Notes: a model not told the origin generated them from the sequence alone. DNA of 64,000 nt from Rhizodiscina lignyota (GCA_010015805.1 ML978123.1:1612001-1676000); one strand, 5' to 3'. Shown: positions 36,271 to 48,279, numbered from the stretch's first letter. Numbers and translations are program-made.

Positions 36271-37263
36271 GTGACCTTCGTAATTCATGGTAATGTTATC
36301 AGGATTGAGGTTTCAACACGCCTTCGGCGGGCCATCGTTCTCAATGACCTACCCCTCGTGAAGCGCATTGTCAGAAATAATCCACAATGGCTCCAGAATC
36401 CAGATTACGATGACAAGAGCAATACGTCGCTTCATCTTGCAAGCAAAGAAGGCTTCGCAGAAATCGCAGTATGTCTCGATCGCCATTAGTTATACACACA
36501 GCTTGGGCTCAATTAACATCCCATGTAGGAATATCTTATAGAAGCGGGTCATGAGGACCAGGGCATCTCCCGAAATGTAGACTGGGACACACCACTTATG
36601 ATTGCAGCGGCTCATGGAAGGGTCGAAGTGGGCCTTTTACTGATCAATCGCTTTCCGCGGTGTGTCCCTTGGGCGAACCAGGAGGGTATGGATGCTGTGA
36701 GTCTTTCGAACCACCAACAAAATCAAGCTTAGGACTTAACTGATACAAATCTGTAGCTCATGTTATCTGCTGGACATGGGACTTTACCCCTCCTAACGCC
36801 TCTCCTGACTACGAATCCATCATGCTCACCGAACGCTCATGACAACGCGGGCAACACTGCACTGCATCATGCTTCAGCAGCCGGCGAGCTAAAAGCCCTT
36901 CGAGTCCTTCTCTCGCATGGAGCATCACCGCTCGCACAGAATGCGCATAATTGGACCCCAATTGCATACTCCGCTTCCATTGCCGCAGAAGTGTACTTTA
37001 AGAACCTAGTTGCCGAATTCGAGAAATGGCGTGTCGAGAGCATGCAGCAGGCACGTGAGCGGGAGAGAGAAAAGGAAAGGCAGAGAGCTGCCGGCGTCAG
37101 GCTTGTCACTGGTGATGAGATGATGCAGGAGAGCCTCAGGAACACACCGGACGAGTGGAGTCCAATCGAGCCGAAGAGAATGATGACACCTACCGCTGCG
37201 AAGAGTGATGCTTGGGCATCCTCACACACGGGTTCTAGAGCTAGGGCGAGCAGCGGTGATTAG
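36271..37263 (+). CDS. Ankyrin-repeat protein, 5' end unresolved
   Basis: Cytosolic ankyrin protein of unknown role, similar in layout to small fungal ankyrin proteins. Supported exons are up to 36468, 36529-36696 and 36757-37263, all in phase (about 290 aa from 36271). Ankyrin consensus is visible at SNTSLHLASKEGFAEIA, WDTPLMIAAAHGRVEV, GNTALHHASAAGELKALRVLL and NWTPIAYSASIAAEV, followed by a coiled coil and a Ser/Thr-rich tail. No ATG occurs in this frame before the repeats: the frame is open only from 36259 and 36271 is GTG. The real start therefore lies in an upstream exon, perhaps at ATG 36123 or 36230, with an intron I could not place. Confidence 0.75.
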
Positions 37264-37643
37264 GTCTGAGTAGATAAGATTTGAAAGAGGTCGGCTGGAG
37301 TATTCCATCGATCAACGATCGTCGAATTATGCTCGTACAGCAGACTGACAAGGAGCGGGGAGACAACATCACACCAAGACCAATGTGGGTAGATATATCA
37401 AGAGATCGAGTGACGCATTTGTGCCAACTTTCTTTCCAAAAAGTCGTAGAAGAATCAGACTCAGAAAACTCGATGCCTATGGCCTGGTGGCGGTTGAGTT
37501 CACGTGAGAGCGTGTTTGCCAAGACTTCGCGTTACGCGCGGGTGCCTTGACTGCGCGTTGTTTGTTCTCGTCCGAACCTCACTCTCCACAAGATTTCTAC
37601 GCACCCACCCATTCACTCTCCAAGCGTAAGGGTGATCGGCGAT
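37264..37643. other. Intergenic
   Basis: 380 nt between the ankyrin gene and RAD54, both on the plus strand. It must hold the RAD54 promoter. No further feature was recognised. Confidence 0.4.
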
Positions 37644-40277
37644 ATGTATGATATCTGTTCCACTAATACTCAAGCAAAGTTTTTGACATATTTTAGGCAT
37701 CGCCCTCGTCCTTCCGTCTCCACTGACAACAAGGAGAATCTTCCGCCACAGAAAGCCACCCGACTTTACGGAGGGACTCCGCAATCTGTCGACCGCTTAA
37801 TTAAGCCCTTCAAATGTCCTGGCTCAGCGACGCCATCTCGTTCCTTAGACAAACCCTCCCGAAAGCGCCGGAAGATCAGCTATGCTGATGCAGATGGAAG
37901 CACCGAAGATGGTGACAAGCCTTACTCAAACGACGATAGACTCGCCCTTGCGACACGAGATGTCAACAAGTACCCGGTCTTCAAAGCGCAGGATAAAGAG
38001 TCGGCATTCCGGCAACGATTTGCCGTGCCATTCTTGAATAAAGACAGTACAGCCTATAATCCATCACGTCCGCCACCCTTACTTGGCCTACGCACCGGTG
38101 CGGCGTTTGTCACGAAAGCTCTCCATGACCCGAGCGGCGAATTTGCCATCGTTCTGTATGATCCTACGGTGGATGACAAACCTGCTACCCCCGAGCAGAC
38201 AGAGGAGAAGCCTGAGCCAGAGAAAGTCGAGCAACTGGATGTGCCCATGATGCACAAGAGCCTGGCAGAGATATTGGGGATTAAGAAGAAAGTTGAAGGA
38301 CGGCCGAGAGTACCAGTTGTCATCGATCCTAGGCTGGCGAAGGTTCTTCGACCTCATCAGGTTGAGGGTGTCAAGGTGTGTGACAGACCATGCGGAAGGC
38401 CGCCTTTTTGGGGCTGATTTTTGCTAGTTCTTGTATCGTTGTACCACTGGTCTGATTGATCAAAATGCCCATGGGTGTATCATGGCTGATGAGATGGGTT
38501 TGGGAAAGACTGTAAGGACGATTCCCCTGACCTACTTCGTCGCTAACCTGCCCCAGCTTCAATGCATTACCCTGATGTGGACACTGCTTAAGCAGTCTCC
38601 AGATGCTGGGAAATCAACGATTCAGAAATGTGTCATAGCCTGCCCATCTAGTCTTGTGCGTAACTGGGCGAATGAGCTAGGTAAGAAAAGGTCCATGACT
38701 TCTATGAACCTTATCACTGACGTAGTATAGTAAAATGGCTGGGAGAAGGTGCAATCCACCCGTTCGCAGTTGATGGGAAAGCATCAAAAGAAGAACTCAT
38801 ACAACAAATGAGACAGTGGGCCATCGCCAGTGGTCGAGCCGTTATTAGACCAGTACTCATTGTGTCTTACGAGACTCTGAGATTGTACGTGGATGAACTC
38901 CGCAACACGCCAATTGGACTATTGCTCTGTGACGAGGGACACCGCCTAAAGAACGACGAAAGTCAGACCTTTACTGCTTTAAACGGCCTGAACGTTCAGA
39001 AGCGCGTCATTCTATCAGGCACGCCAATCCAAAACGACCTGTCAGAATACTTTGCGCTCCTCAATTTTGCGAACCCGAATTATCTAGGAACGAAGAACGA
39101 CTTTCGTAAACGATTTGAGCTTCCCATCCTTCGTGGTAGGGATGCATCCGGAACCGATGCGGATCGTAAGAAAGGCGATGAGTGTTTAGCCGAACTCCTT
39201 ACTCTCGTCAACAAGTTCATCATACGAAGAACAAATGACATTCTCTCGAAGTATTTGCCTGTCAAGTATGAGCACGTTGTGTTCTGCAATCTTGCACCAT
39301 TCCAGAAGGATCTGTACAACCACTTCATCCAATCTCCGGACATCAAGAGCCTCCTTCGCGGAAAAGGCAGTCAGCCTTTAAAGGCAATTGGCCTGCTGAA
39401 GAAGCTCTGCAATCACCCTGACCTCCTTGACCTGCCTAGTGATCTTCCTGGCTCGGAAGAATTCTTTCCGGACGACTTTGTACCAAAAGAAGCTCGAGGA
39501 CGAGATCGTGATGTTAAGGCCTGGTATTCCGGAAAGATGATGGTACTGGACAGAATGCTTGCACGAATTCGTCAGGATACCAACGACAAGATTGTGTTGA
39601 TCAGCAACTATACACAAACCCTAGATATCTTCGACAAGCTCTGCCGGGTGCGCGGATACGGTGTGCTTCGACTCGATGGAACCATGAACGTCAACAAGCG
39701 CCAGAAGCTGGTTGATAAGTTCAACGATCCAGCGGGGGAGGAGTTTGTCTTCCTTCTAAGCAGCAAGGCAGGTGGATGCGGTCTTAATCTCATCGGCGCC
39801 AACCGACTCGTGCTCTTCGACCCAGATTGGAATCCAGCTGCGGATCAACAGGCGCTTGCTCGCGTCTGGCGTGATGGACAGAAGAAAGATTGCTTTGTTT
39901 ATCGCTTTATTGCCACAGGTACCATCGAGGAAAAGATCTTCCAACGACAGTCGCACAAGCAATCGCTGTCTTCTTGTGTTGTGGACTCTGCAGAGGACGT
40001 CGAGCGTCATTTTAGCTTCGACTCATTGAGAGAGCTGTTCCAGTACCGACCCGGAACGACAAGCGACACGCATGATACAATCAAATGCAAGCGCTGTAGA
40101 CCCGATGGACGCCAGCATATCAAGGCTCCTGCTATGTTATATGGAGATACAAGCACCTGGAATCACTTCGTCAACGATGGAGAGGAAGGGCCTCTTGGGA
40201 GAATCCAGGATTTACTTTTGAGGCAAGAAACGGCGGACAAGGCCGTTAGCGCTGTATTCCAGTATATAAGCCACTGA
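37644..40277 (+). CDS. RAD54: DNA repair translocase RAD54 (SNF2 family)
   Basis: Double-stranded DNA translocase that assists RAD51 strand invasion in homologous recombination. Exons 37644-38375, 38428-38511, 38557-38680 and 38731-40277 give 828 aa. Marks are [15 protein letters not shown] before the core, Walker A in ADEMGLGKT (near residues 264-272), DEGH near 381, [14 protein letters not shown], and the helicase C half with [16 protein letters not shown] and [19 protein letters not shown]. The C-terminal Cys/His region (CKRCRPDG) is also a RAD54 trait. The start at 37644 is the first ATG; bases just after it resemble an intron end, so the first 18 or so residues are uncertain. Confidence 0.94.
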
Positions 40278-40941
40278 TGCAAGTAGGAGCTGTGGAGGGA
40301 AGGGTATTGTATGACTTTTGTCGAGGCGTTAGTGCTAGTTGCACGCTCATCATTGCTCGAAACTGTTCTTCGGGACGAGCAGAATTCATTCTAAATTATT
40401 TGCTATTGGCACTTAGCAGCACAAGCTGTCCACATCTGCCGCTCTGAAGGATTTAAGGGCCTTGTTTCACTCTTGTCGATGCAGTTACACCAGTGATAGT
40501 CTGTGCCTAATTAGGCACCCATGCTAGCTACGTCCTCACCCAGATTACGGGGACACATGCACCGGATCTTCAAGTGACACCACACTGCACCCCGCCACTA
40601 GCCGCTGCTAGCGATAGTTGCCAAGACTTCGACCTTTAGGATATCTTCGCCGTCTTTCTTCGCCATCCTGCAACCTCACGAACTTGCGGCAACGACTTCG
40701 AGTCGAGCTTCACGCCTACGAAACTATAAAATTGTTCGAGAAGCACTGCCCAACTACGATAGCTTGCCCTGCTCTGAACTGTATGTGATTAAAGTACTCA
40801 TTTATATTTATATGGCAGCATCTATTTTTATATAGGCGCAAAACAGCGTGGATCAGATCTCCGACTCGAATCCATATACTCTCTTACGATTATCTCGATA
40901 CCCCACCATAGCTCTGCGATAAACCGAAAACCTCACATAAC
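40278..40941. other. Intergenic, 664 nt
   Basis: Separates RAD54 and the PRP2-type helicase, both plus strand. Because the helicase lacks part of the usual N-terminus, I looked for missing upstream exons here and saw none with clear coding character. Otherwise nothing was recognised. Confidence 0.4.
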
Positions 40942-43479
40942 ATGGCCAGCCCTCCTGCAAGAGAAGGTCCTTCGGACGACCTGCGCTACGGATCACGCCA
41001 AACGTACCTTGGGAAGCGTGAACATCAACAACTCGAACTGCTTCGCCGACAGGTGGCAGAAGATGCCCAGGAAGAACGGGACCTTGGCGGGAAGCTCACA
41101 CAAAAGGAGCGCGACACCTTTGCTCGCAATCGAGAATTGCTCAAATTCACCGAACAGCGGCTACGCATCGCCGGCGAGATTGATGACGACGTATACGAAC
41201 TCCCTGATTCTACATCTACCTCACGAAAGCGGAAAGCGGAAGTATATTCGAAGCGGCAAGTCGAGAAAGACGAGCATGGCAGAGAAAAGTTTATGACAGA
41301 GCACGAGGAGTGGGAGAGGGAGCAGTTGGCCAAGGTGAAGGCTCATGCGCGGCGGGATGATGAGGAAGAGGTTGATGATATCGCCAACTACGAGTACGTC
41401 TGGGATTCTTCGCAGGGAATCAACTTCGTCACGGACGCACCACTTCCTGGATCAACAGATCAGGTACTTCAGAAGCAGCTGGATGCTGCGGAGGCCAGAG
41501 CAGCAGGCATCGAACAGACGAGGAAGAGTCTTCCAATGTACCAATACCGCGAACAGATACTGGAGGCCGTGGCCAAATTCCAGGTTCTTATTGTCGTTGG
41601 AGAGACCGGAAGTGGAAAAACAACGCAACTCCCGCAATATCTTCACGAAGCTGGATATACTAAGGGGGGATTAAAAGTTGGTTGCACTCAGCCAAGGCGA
41701 GTGGCGGCAATGAGCGTGGCTGCCCGCGTGGCGGAGGAGATGGGTGTGAGACTGGGAAATGAAGTTGGCTACGCTATTCGCTTTGAGGATAAGACGAACG
41801 ACAAGACAGTCCTCAAGTACATGACAGATGGTATGCTCCTTCGAGAGTTCTTGACGGAGCCAGATCTTTCAGGCTACTCAGTCATCATGATTGACGAGGC
41901 ACACGAGCGTACGTTGCATACCGATATTCTCTTCGGCTTGCTTAAGGATATCACGCGGCATCGGCCAGAACTCAAACTCTTGATTTCCTCTGCAACCATG
42001 GATGCCCAAAAGTTCTCAACATTCTTTGACGACGCGCCAATCTTCAACGTTCCTGGAAGGCGATTCCCAGTCGACATATACTACACACCACAACCAGAAG
42101 CAAACTATCTTGCGGCAGCCGTTACTACAATCTTTCAAATACACATGTCTCAACCAGCCGGTGATATCCTGGTGTTTTTGACCGGCCAGGAGGAGATAGA
42201 AACTGTGCAGCAGAACCTCGAGGATACTTCCCGCAAGCTTGGAAACCGCGCTAGAGAGCTCATCGTCGCACCCGTATACGCCAATCTCCCCACAGACCTT
42301 CAGTCTAAGATCTTTGAGCCGACGCCTCCTAATGCTCGAAAGGTAGTTCTCGCAACCAACATTGCTGAGACTTCCCTTACGATAGACGGAATCGTTTATG
42401 TCATCGATCCTGGCTTTGTGAAGGAAAATGTCTACAATCCAAAGACCGGCATTGAGTCACTTATTGTCACGCCTTGTTCGAGAGCCTCGTCTGAACAGCG
42501 CGCCGGAAGAGCAGGACGTGTCGGGCCTGGCAAGTGTTTTCGTTTGTACACGAGGTGGGCTTACCATCATGAACTGAACGAGAACACGCAGCCGGAAATT
42601 CAGAGGACGAATTTGAATGGTGTCGTCGTACAACTCAAAGCAATTGGGGTTAACAATCTCATTGAGTTTGACTTCTTGGATGCTCCTCCGGCAGATAACC
42701 TCATCAGAGCGCTGGAGCAGCTGTATGCTTTGGGCGCTCTGAATGACAAAGGTGAACTTACAAAGATTGGTCGACAGATGGCAGAATTTCCGACAGATCC
42801 CATGCTTGCCAAAGCAATTCTTGCAGCTGACTCATTTGGCTGCGTTGAGGAGGTCATCAGCATTGTCGCCATGCTCGGTGAAGCTGGAGCTCTGTTCTAT
42901 CGACCGAAGGATAAGAAGATACACGCCGACTCTGCACGTAGCAGATTCACAATCAAGGAGGGTGGCGATCATCTCACCCTTCTCAACATCTGGAACCAGT
43001 GGCTCGACTCGGACTACAGCTATGTCTGGGCTCGAGAAAATTTCCTGCAGCAAAGGAGTCTCACTCGCGCGCGTGACGTTCGAGAGCAGCTCGAGAAGCT
43101 GTGCGAGCGAGTTGGCATCGTCATGTCAACAAAGGGCGCTGGAGATATTCCGACATTGGCGCGGGCTCTCACCTCCGGTTTTTTCACCAACGCGGCGAGA
43201 TTGCAGCGAGATGGGCGCAGCTATCGTGCTGCTAAACACTCAGGCATGCAGGTCTACCTGCACCCTTCAGGCGTCCTACGACCTGAGGATAGGGTCAAGT
43301 GGATCGTCTATTACGAATGCGTGTATACGTCTGAGTGCTATGTGCGGGGTGTACTGCCCACAAAGCCTGAGTGGCTGATCGAGGCGGCACCGCACTACTA
43401 CAAGAAGGATGAAATCGAGAAGCTGGGCGATGGCAGGAAGATGCCCAAGAAGGAGGGAGCTGTTGGCTCTGTACTATAA
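40942..43479 (+). CDS. DEAH-box pre-mRNA splicing helicase, PRP2 / DHX16 type
   Basis: ATP-dependent RNA helicase that remodels the spliceosome before the first catalytic step. Single exon, 845 aa. All helicase motifs are intact: [10 protein letters not shown] (I), TQPRRVAA (Ia), DEAHERT (II), SATMDAQ (III), [12 protein letters not shown] (V) and [12 protein letters not shown] (VI), followed by the winged-helix/ratchet region and an OB fold ending near [10 protein letters not shown]. The N-terminal block [15 protein letters not shown], and then the segment [18 protein letters not shown], place it with PRP2/Cdc28/DHX16 rather than PRP16, PRP22 or PRP43. The family is usually over 1000 aa; here about 200 N-terminal residues are absent, although the ATG at 40942 has a good context and an in-frame start. 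Confidence 0.93.
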   Translation: MASPPAREGPSDDLRYGSRQTYLGKREHQQLELLRRQVAEDAQEERDLGGKLTQKERDTFARNRELLKFTEQRLRIAGEIDDDVYELPDSTSTSRKRKAEVYSKRQVEKDEHGREKFMTEHEEWEREQLAKVKAHARRDDEEEVDDIANYEYVWDSSQGINFVTDAPLPGSTDQVLQKQLDAAEARAAGIEQTRKSLPMYQYREQILEAVAKFQVLIVVGETGSGKTTQLPQYLHEAGYTKGGLKVGCTQPRRVAAMSVAARVAEEMGVRLGNEVGYAIRFEDKTNDKTVLKYMTDGMLLREFLTEPDLSGYSVIMIDEAHERTLHTDILFGLLKDITRHRPELKLLISSATMDAQKFSTFFDDAPIFNVPGRRFPVDIYYTPQPEANYLAAAVTTIFQIHMSQPAGDILVFLTGQEEIETVQQNLEDTSRKLGNRARELIVAPVYANLPTDLQSKIFEPTPPNARKVVLATNIAETSLTIDGIVYVIDPGFVKENVYNPKTGIESLIVTPCSRASSEQRAGRAGRVGPGKCFRLYTRWAYHHELNENTQPEIQRTNLNGVVVQLKAIGVNNLIEFDFLDAPPADNLIRALEQLYALGALNDKGELTKIGRQMAEFPTDPMLAKAILAADSFGCVEEVISIVAMLGEAGALFYRPKDKKIHADSARSRFTIKEGGDHLTLLNIWNQWLDSDYSYVWARENFLQQRSLTRARDVREQLEKLCERVGIVMSTKGAGDIPTLARALTSGFFTNAARLQRDGRSYRAAKHSGMQVYLHPSGVLRPEDRVKWIVYYECVYTSECYVRGVLPTKPEWLIEAAPHYYKKDEIEKLGDGRKMPKKEGAVGSVL

Positions 43480-43614
43480 GTTCAATAAGGTAAACGAAGC
43501 ATGAAGACTAGGGTAACACTGCTTCATTCATGACTGCGAGTTCCAACTCTTAGCTAGCCACGAATACGAGCTTTATATGTACTTTCATCACACGATACCA
43601 ATGTCTTAGATATA

Positions 43615-44703
43615 TCATAGTAGCCTCTGCCTCGTCAGCAGCTTTGCGTAGTCCCTTCGGGCCTGCACGCGCTCATCTTGTGTCGATGTGCCTTGCCTTG
43701 TGATCCTGAGCCATCTGAAAATAATATTCTGTCCCGGTATGGCTCCTGATATTTCCTTGAATGGCGTGTCCCGATATTGCTCGACTAATTGATCAAAAGC
43801 CGTCATACTCTCTGCGAAAACGGAAGTAAACTCATCCTGCGCCTTCTGAGCCTCTTCGTAGAACTCGTCAGGTATCCGCTCTAGATAATTCTCCATCGTG
43901 TCGTCTGGGTTGGCCAGTAGCCTCTTGAAAACGATCTCGCGAGTCAGCGGCTTCTTGTCCGGGGCCGAGCCGCTTAGACCACGCTTCGCCAGATCCATAT
44001 ATGCAGAGAACTTGATCTTGACGCGCTCACCAGTGCTGTCGAAGCGTATCACGAAGCCTTCTTCATTTGGCCTGTTGAGCTCATGTATTGCATCAAGTGG
44101 TAAAAGTCCGCAAGGAAAGGATTCCGCTGCCCGGATTCCGAGCGCCTTTGCCACCTCTGGCAGGTCCTTATTTGGGGTATCGAAGCCTGTATAGGTGTCT
44201 AGCACAGCTATCAAAACGAGCTCCCGGCGGCCGTTGTAATCAATCAGATGTCGGTCCTGGGGATAGACCACCTCGAAGCAATAAGTCTTGCTTGGATCGC
44301 ACTTCTCTTCAAGTCCAGTAGCCTGCGCCATCTTCTTCCCTTCGACTGCCTGCGGACTGAGGAAACTTCCACGGGTGGCCATGAGCCATGTTCCTTTATA
44401 GCAAAACCACACTCCGAGCGATCCATCGACTTTCTCAAGAACGGTGAAGCGGTTCGTATCCTCAGTCTTGTGCAGGCCGTCACTGTAGTTGAAGAATTTT
44501 GGCATGGGCCTGGCGACTACTCTCGATGTCCCTTGCTCGATGACTAGCCCGCGTGCCATCATTGTACATGGATTCCAGGCCTTCTTCCATTGTGCCCGAT
44601 CAGTGTAGTTATAAATCGTCAAAGGGTGGTCTGGATGCTTCGATTTCTTGATAAGAGGAGGCTTGGCCTGAACCAGAGCCTCCAGGTCGTCTTCGAGCGT
44701 CAT
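43615..44703 (-). CDS. Stand-alone RNA ligase, T4 Rnl1-like
   Basis: ATP-dependent RNA ligase of the T4 Rnl1 type, joining RNA 3'-OH and 5'-phosphate ends through a lysine-AMP intermediate. Single exon, 362 aa from ATG 44703. All nucleotidyltransferase motifs are visible: motif I KVDGS with Lys91, Ia ATRGSF, III YCFEVVYP, IV EEGFVIRF and V VKIKFSAY. Fungal tRNA ligase TRL1 has kinase and phosphodiesterase domains after its ligase domain; these are missing, so this is a separate enzyme, not a TRL1 fragment. The frame continues 9 codons upstream without an ATG after a possible splice acceptor, so a 5'UTR intron may exist. Convergent with PRP2 (135 nt between stops). Substrate unknown. Confidence 0.85.
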   Translation of the reverse strand: MTLEDDLEALVQAKPPLIKKSKHPDHPLTIYNYTDRAQWKKAWNPCTMMARGLVIEQGTSRVVARPMPKFFNYSDGLHKTEDTNRFTVLEKVDGSLGVWFCYKGTWLMATRGSFLSPQAVEGKKMAQATGLEEKCDPSKTYCFEVVYPQDRHLIDYNGRRELVLIAVLDTYTGFDTPNKDLPEVAKALGIRAAESFPCGLLPLDAIHELNRPNEEGFVIRFDSTGERVKIKFSAYMDLAKRGLSGSAPDKKPLTREIVFKRLLANPDDTMENYLERIPDEFYEEAQKAQDEFTSVFAESMTAFDQLVEQYRDTPFKEISGAIPGQNIIFRWLRITRQGTSTQDERVQARRDYAKLLTRQRLL

Positions 44704-45426
44704 GTTCAAATACCGTCTGAAATTATACACTATTGATTTAACGGAAATATAACTCGAAGCGATTTCAAGCCGTAGTCACTATAATATAAAATTTAGCTTT
44801 GCAAAAGAAAGAGTAGAAAAGAAGAATTGAGAAGGCATAGAAGCAAACGGTAAGACCAGTCACCGCATGAGTGACTGGACATCTACGGACATAGCCATGG
44901 CATCGGTCAGCTGCGCCTCAGCAGCCTCAGTCTATTTCCGGCTGATTCGCAAGATCCAAGTCGGCTTCTACTGGGCTTTATTTTATTTTATAAATTCGCT
45001 CTATCGCCAAATGCTAGTAGGGGGCCTTGGCCTGGCGCTCGTACAAACCTTTATGAGATGGCAGTGAGCGGTGCGGTGTCCGTAGTTCACCTTGGAAGGC
45101 TAGCTTCCGTTTGTAAGCCCTGCTAGCGTTCGGCGAAAGAGCGAATTCATCACGGTACCAACTGGTGTCAGCGAACTGTGTCCGGCATGATTTACTCTCT
45201 ACGTCTTAATGAAGCCGTGAGATACTATGTGGAACAAGCTTGGAGAGATGTCACATGTGAGAGCGTGCAAGTGCTAAGGATGCGGACCATGCCGTTAAGG
45301 AGGCACGGGAGGCCAACAAATTAGAATCCTCCGGTGTCGGCCCGAACCCAGACGGCAGGTCAAATAATACAGCTCGAATTTCTTCGTCAAAGTCTCCAAC
45401 TGCAACCCCGTCCAGTATCTCGAAGA
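44704..45426. promoter_or_regulatory. Divergent promoter region between RNA ligase and BIO2 genes
   Basis: 723 nt between opposite starts. It must hold both promoters. An ATG-started 66-codon ORF at 44867-45067 with one hydrophobic stretch lies inside; I do not support it as a gene. No specific operator was recognised. Confidence 0.45.
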
Positions 45427-46763
45427 ATGAGTGCGGTTCGTAACAGCCTCCATGCAAAGGCTCCAGCCTTGAGAGTATCCAATGGCGCACTCAAAAACCG
45501 CTCTCCCTCATGGCCTTCCATGCCTCGGGCAGCATCGTCGGTAGCGGTAACACCCACGTCTCAACCGTCCACTCAACAATCGGCCATTCGTAAGGCTCTT
45601 GATGCCGACGGTCCACGCACGGATTGGACGAGGGAGCAGATATCTGAGATTTACAACGCGCCGCTGTTTGATCTCCAATACCAGGCTGTATGAGGCAAAT
45701 TCCACGCTCACAGCACCTATCGAGGTTGTGCAGCGGGATATCGTGCGCTAACGTTGTTGTGTCTTGACTCTTGCAGGCCACTGTCCATCGTCGATTCCAT
45801 AAGTCAGGGGCTATTCAGATGTGCACTCTGATGAACATCAAGACTGGCGGCTGCTCCGAAGACTGCAAGTACTGCGCACAGAGCTCTCGATATAATACCG
45901 GCCTCAAGGCCTCCAAGATTGTTACCGTTGAGTCTGTGCTGGAAGCCGCACGTGTCGCAAAAGAGAATGGGTCGTCACGCTTCTGCATGGGTGCGGCCTG
46001 GAGGGACATGCGAGGGCGCAAGACGAACCTTGCACGAATCACGGAGATGGTCAAGGGCGTGCGGGCTTTGGGGATGGAGGCATGCGTCACACTCGGGATG
46101 ATTGATGCTGCTCAGGCGCGCGAGCTCAGAGATGCTGGACTGACTGCGTACAACCACAATGTCGACACGAGCAGGGAGTTTTATCCAAATGTCATTACGA
46201 CCCGCTCGTACGATGAGCGGCTAGCCACCATCGACAATGTCCGTCAAGCAGGCATCAATGTGTGCAGTGGAGGCATCTTGGGCTTGGGCGAGGAGGCTAA
46301 GGACCATGTTGGTCTCGTACATACCGTGGCCACGATGCCGAGCCACCCAGAAAGCTTTCCCGTCAATGCGCTTGTCGCGATCAAGGGGACGCCATTGGAA
46401 GGACAGAATCCCGTCCCCTTTGACGCAATCGTACGCACAATTGCCACTGCCAGGCTTGTTCTCCCCAAGACTATCATTAGATTGGCGGCCGGCAGGAACA
46501 CGATGTCTGAGGAGAAGCAGATGATGTGTTTCCAGGCGGGCGCCAACGCGGTATTTACCGGCGAGAAGATGCTCACGACGGATTGCAATGGCTGGGACGA
46601 AGACAAGAGAATGTTTGAGCGCTGGGGTCTCACTCCGATGGCGGCCCACAATGACGGTGAGCCAGCTAAACCGGCTGAATCAACGTTACGGAACGAGACT
46701 CTTGTTCCATGGCAGCACATACAGCCCGGTGCACCAGCAGCCGCGGCGGCGATCTCGCAATGA
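45427..46763 (+). CDS. BIO2: Biotin synthase (radical SAM), mitochondrial
   Basis: Last step of biotin synthesis: inserts sulfur into dethiobiotin using S-adenosylmethionine and Fe-S clusters. Exons 45427-45687 and 45777-46763 give 415 aa. The N-terminal 60 or so residues are rich in Arg, Ser and Ala without acids, a mitochondrial presequence. The radical-SAM triad CxxxCxxC is Cys113, Cys117 and Cys120 in GGCSEDCKYC. YNHNVDTSREFY and CSGGILGLGE are further BioB blocks, and AAGRNTMSEEKQ carries the conserved Arg. The ATG at 45427 begins the presequence. It is convergent with the BioF gene (100 nt between stops) and part of a three-gene biotin cluster (bioB in bacterial naming). Confidence 0.96.
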
Positions 46764-46863
46764 AGTCGTAAGAGCTAACCTTTTGTCTCTTTGGTTTGTC
46801 ATCTTCGCAGATGACGGTCTCCGAATTTATAGATGCATTGACGTGGCGAACGAATTGTACTGT

Positions 46864-48279
46864 TTAGAGTTTCGATGTTTCCATTTTGGTGACGTCTTCC
46901 ACGCCGTCCAGCCCATCTGGCAACAGCAGCCACTTCTCAATCCTCGCCACCAATCTGTCGACTTGGTCGAATGTATTCCCAGCATGCAAGCAAACTCGGA
47001 CCCTACGCGTGGGCGCCGTCGGTGGCACAATAGCCCTTACGACAAAACCACCGTCCTGGCAAAACCTGGCCAGCGACCTGGGGTGCTGAGTGAGGAGGCA
47101 AAATATCGGTGACTCTGGGCATTCCTCCCCAATCTGGAGGGCCTTTTGAGTCAGTGATTCATGCCGATGTCTGCAAATCATCCTGGTGAGGCTACCATGT
47201 AGGTGCTCGAGCAGGCGTTGCAGATGCAACATGTGCTATTCAGTCCGTTAGTTGTGCCTCAGTCTGTCAAACGCTGCCGTACCGCATCCATTGTTCCCTG
47301 CTCCAACAGTCCATACGCCGCACGAATAGCGGCCAAGGCTGGGAAAGGCATGAAGGTCGTGTAGATGAGAGGCCTGGCATAATTGATCAAGTATGACCGT
47401 ACCAAAGGAGAACAAAGCAGAATCGCTGCACCTTGTTAGATGAGGCCGTTGAGCTTAAATGTGGTCAAAGATCCAACCTCCGCTGCATGCTAATGATTTT
47501 CCAAACGTATGGAGCCTGGCAAACACTCGCTTCTCCACTCCGAGCTTGTTTACGAGCCCACGCCCAAGTGAGCCGATGACACCAGTTGCGTGCGCCTCGT
47601 CCACAATAACGTGGCAGTTGTTGTGAGGAAAAAGGCTCTCTGCTAAGAAGACGATATCTGTGAGAGGTGCCAGATCGCCATCCATGCTATAGACTGACTC
47701 CACCGCAAGAAAGACGTTTTTCTTGCCAGCTTTGATTGCCGGGTCCTCGGCGACGAGCTCTTCTAGAACGCTTCCAAGGTCGGACGTTGAATTATGCTTA
47801 AACTTTCTTTTTGCACCAGCGCGAGACAATCGCATTCCTTCGTGGACGCTCGCGTGGATAAGCTCGTCGTATACTATGATATCTCCTGGTTGCGGTATGC
47901 AAGCGAAGAATCCTGCATTGGCATCGAATCCAGAGTTCCAAAGCAGACCTGCTGAGGCCCCGTGAAAATTGGCAATGTCCTCCTCGAGCTTTTCGGCATA
48001 GACAGAATTGCCATCGAGCAGCCTTGAGCCGCCAGACCCCAGAGCAAATTCATGGGATCGTGCCGAGAGCTCATTCAGAAACGCGTCCCGAAGAAGCGCT
48101 GATGTTGACAGCGACAGGAAGTCGTTTGACGAAAAGTCGACTGCATCCGGAGGTGACGCCTTGAGCTCTCGAAACAGTGATTTTTCTCTCCGCGACTGCA
48201 ATCTTGCAAGAAGACTCGTCTCCAATTGCGACATGGGCTTGGGACCACTCATGACGACTTGAAAACCTATCCCTTTCAT
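46864..48279 (-). CDS. bioF: 8-amino-7-oxononanoate (KAPA) synthase with peroxisomal signal
   Basis: PLP enzyme joining pimeloyl-CoA and alanine to form KAPA, the first committed step of biotin synthesis. Minus-strand exons 47478-48279, 47283-47431 and 46864-47235 give 440 aa. Marks are FSSNDFLSLS, LGSGGSRLLDGN, YDELIHASVHEG, VDEAHATGVIG and the PLP lysine Lys261 in HTFGKSLACSG. The last three residues are Ser-Lys-Leu, a canonical PTS1. Work in Aspergillus reported that fungal KAPA synthase is peroxisomal, in keeping with this. Met codons at 48252 and 48234 are alternative starts. It shares a 183-nt promoter with BioDA. Confidence 0.95.

Noticed and set aside
44867-45067. 66-codon ATG ORF with a hydrophobic stretch between the RNA ligase and BIO2 genes
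   Set aside because: Within the size expected by chance, inside a divergent promoter, and no homology was recognised.
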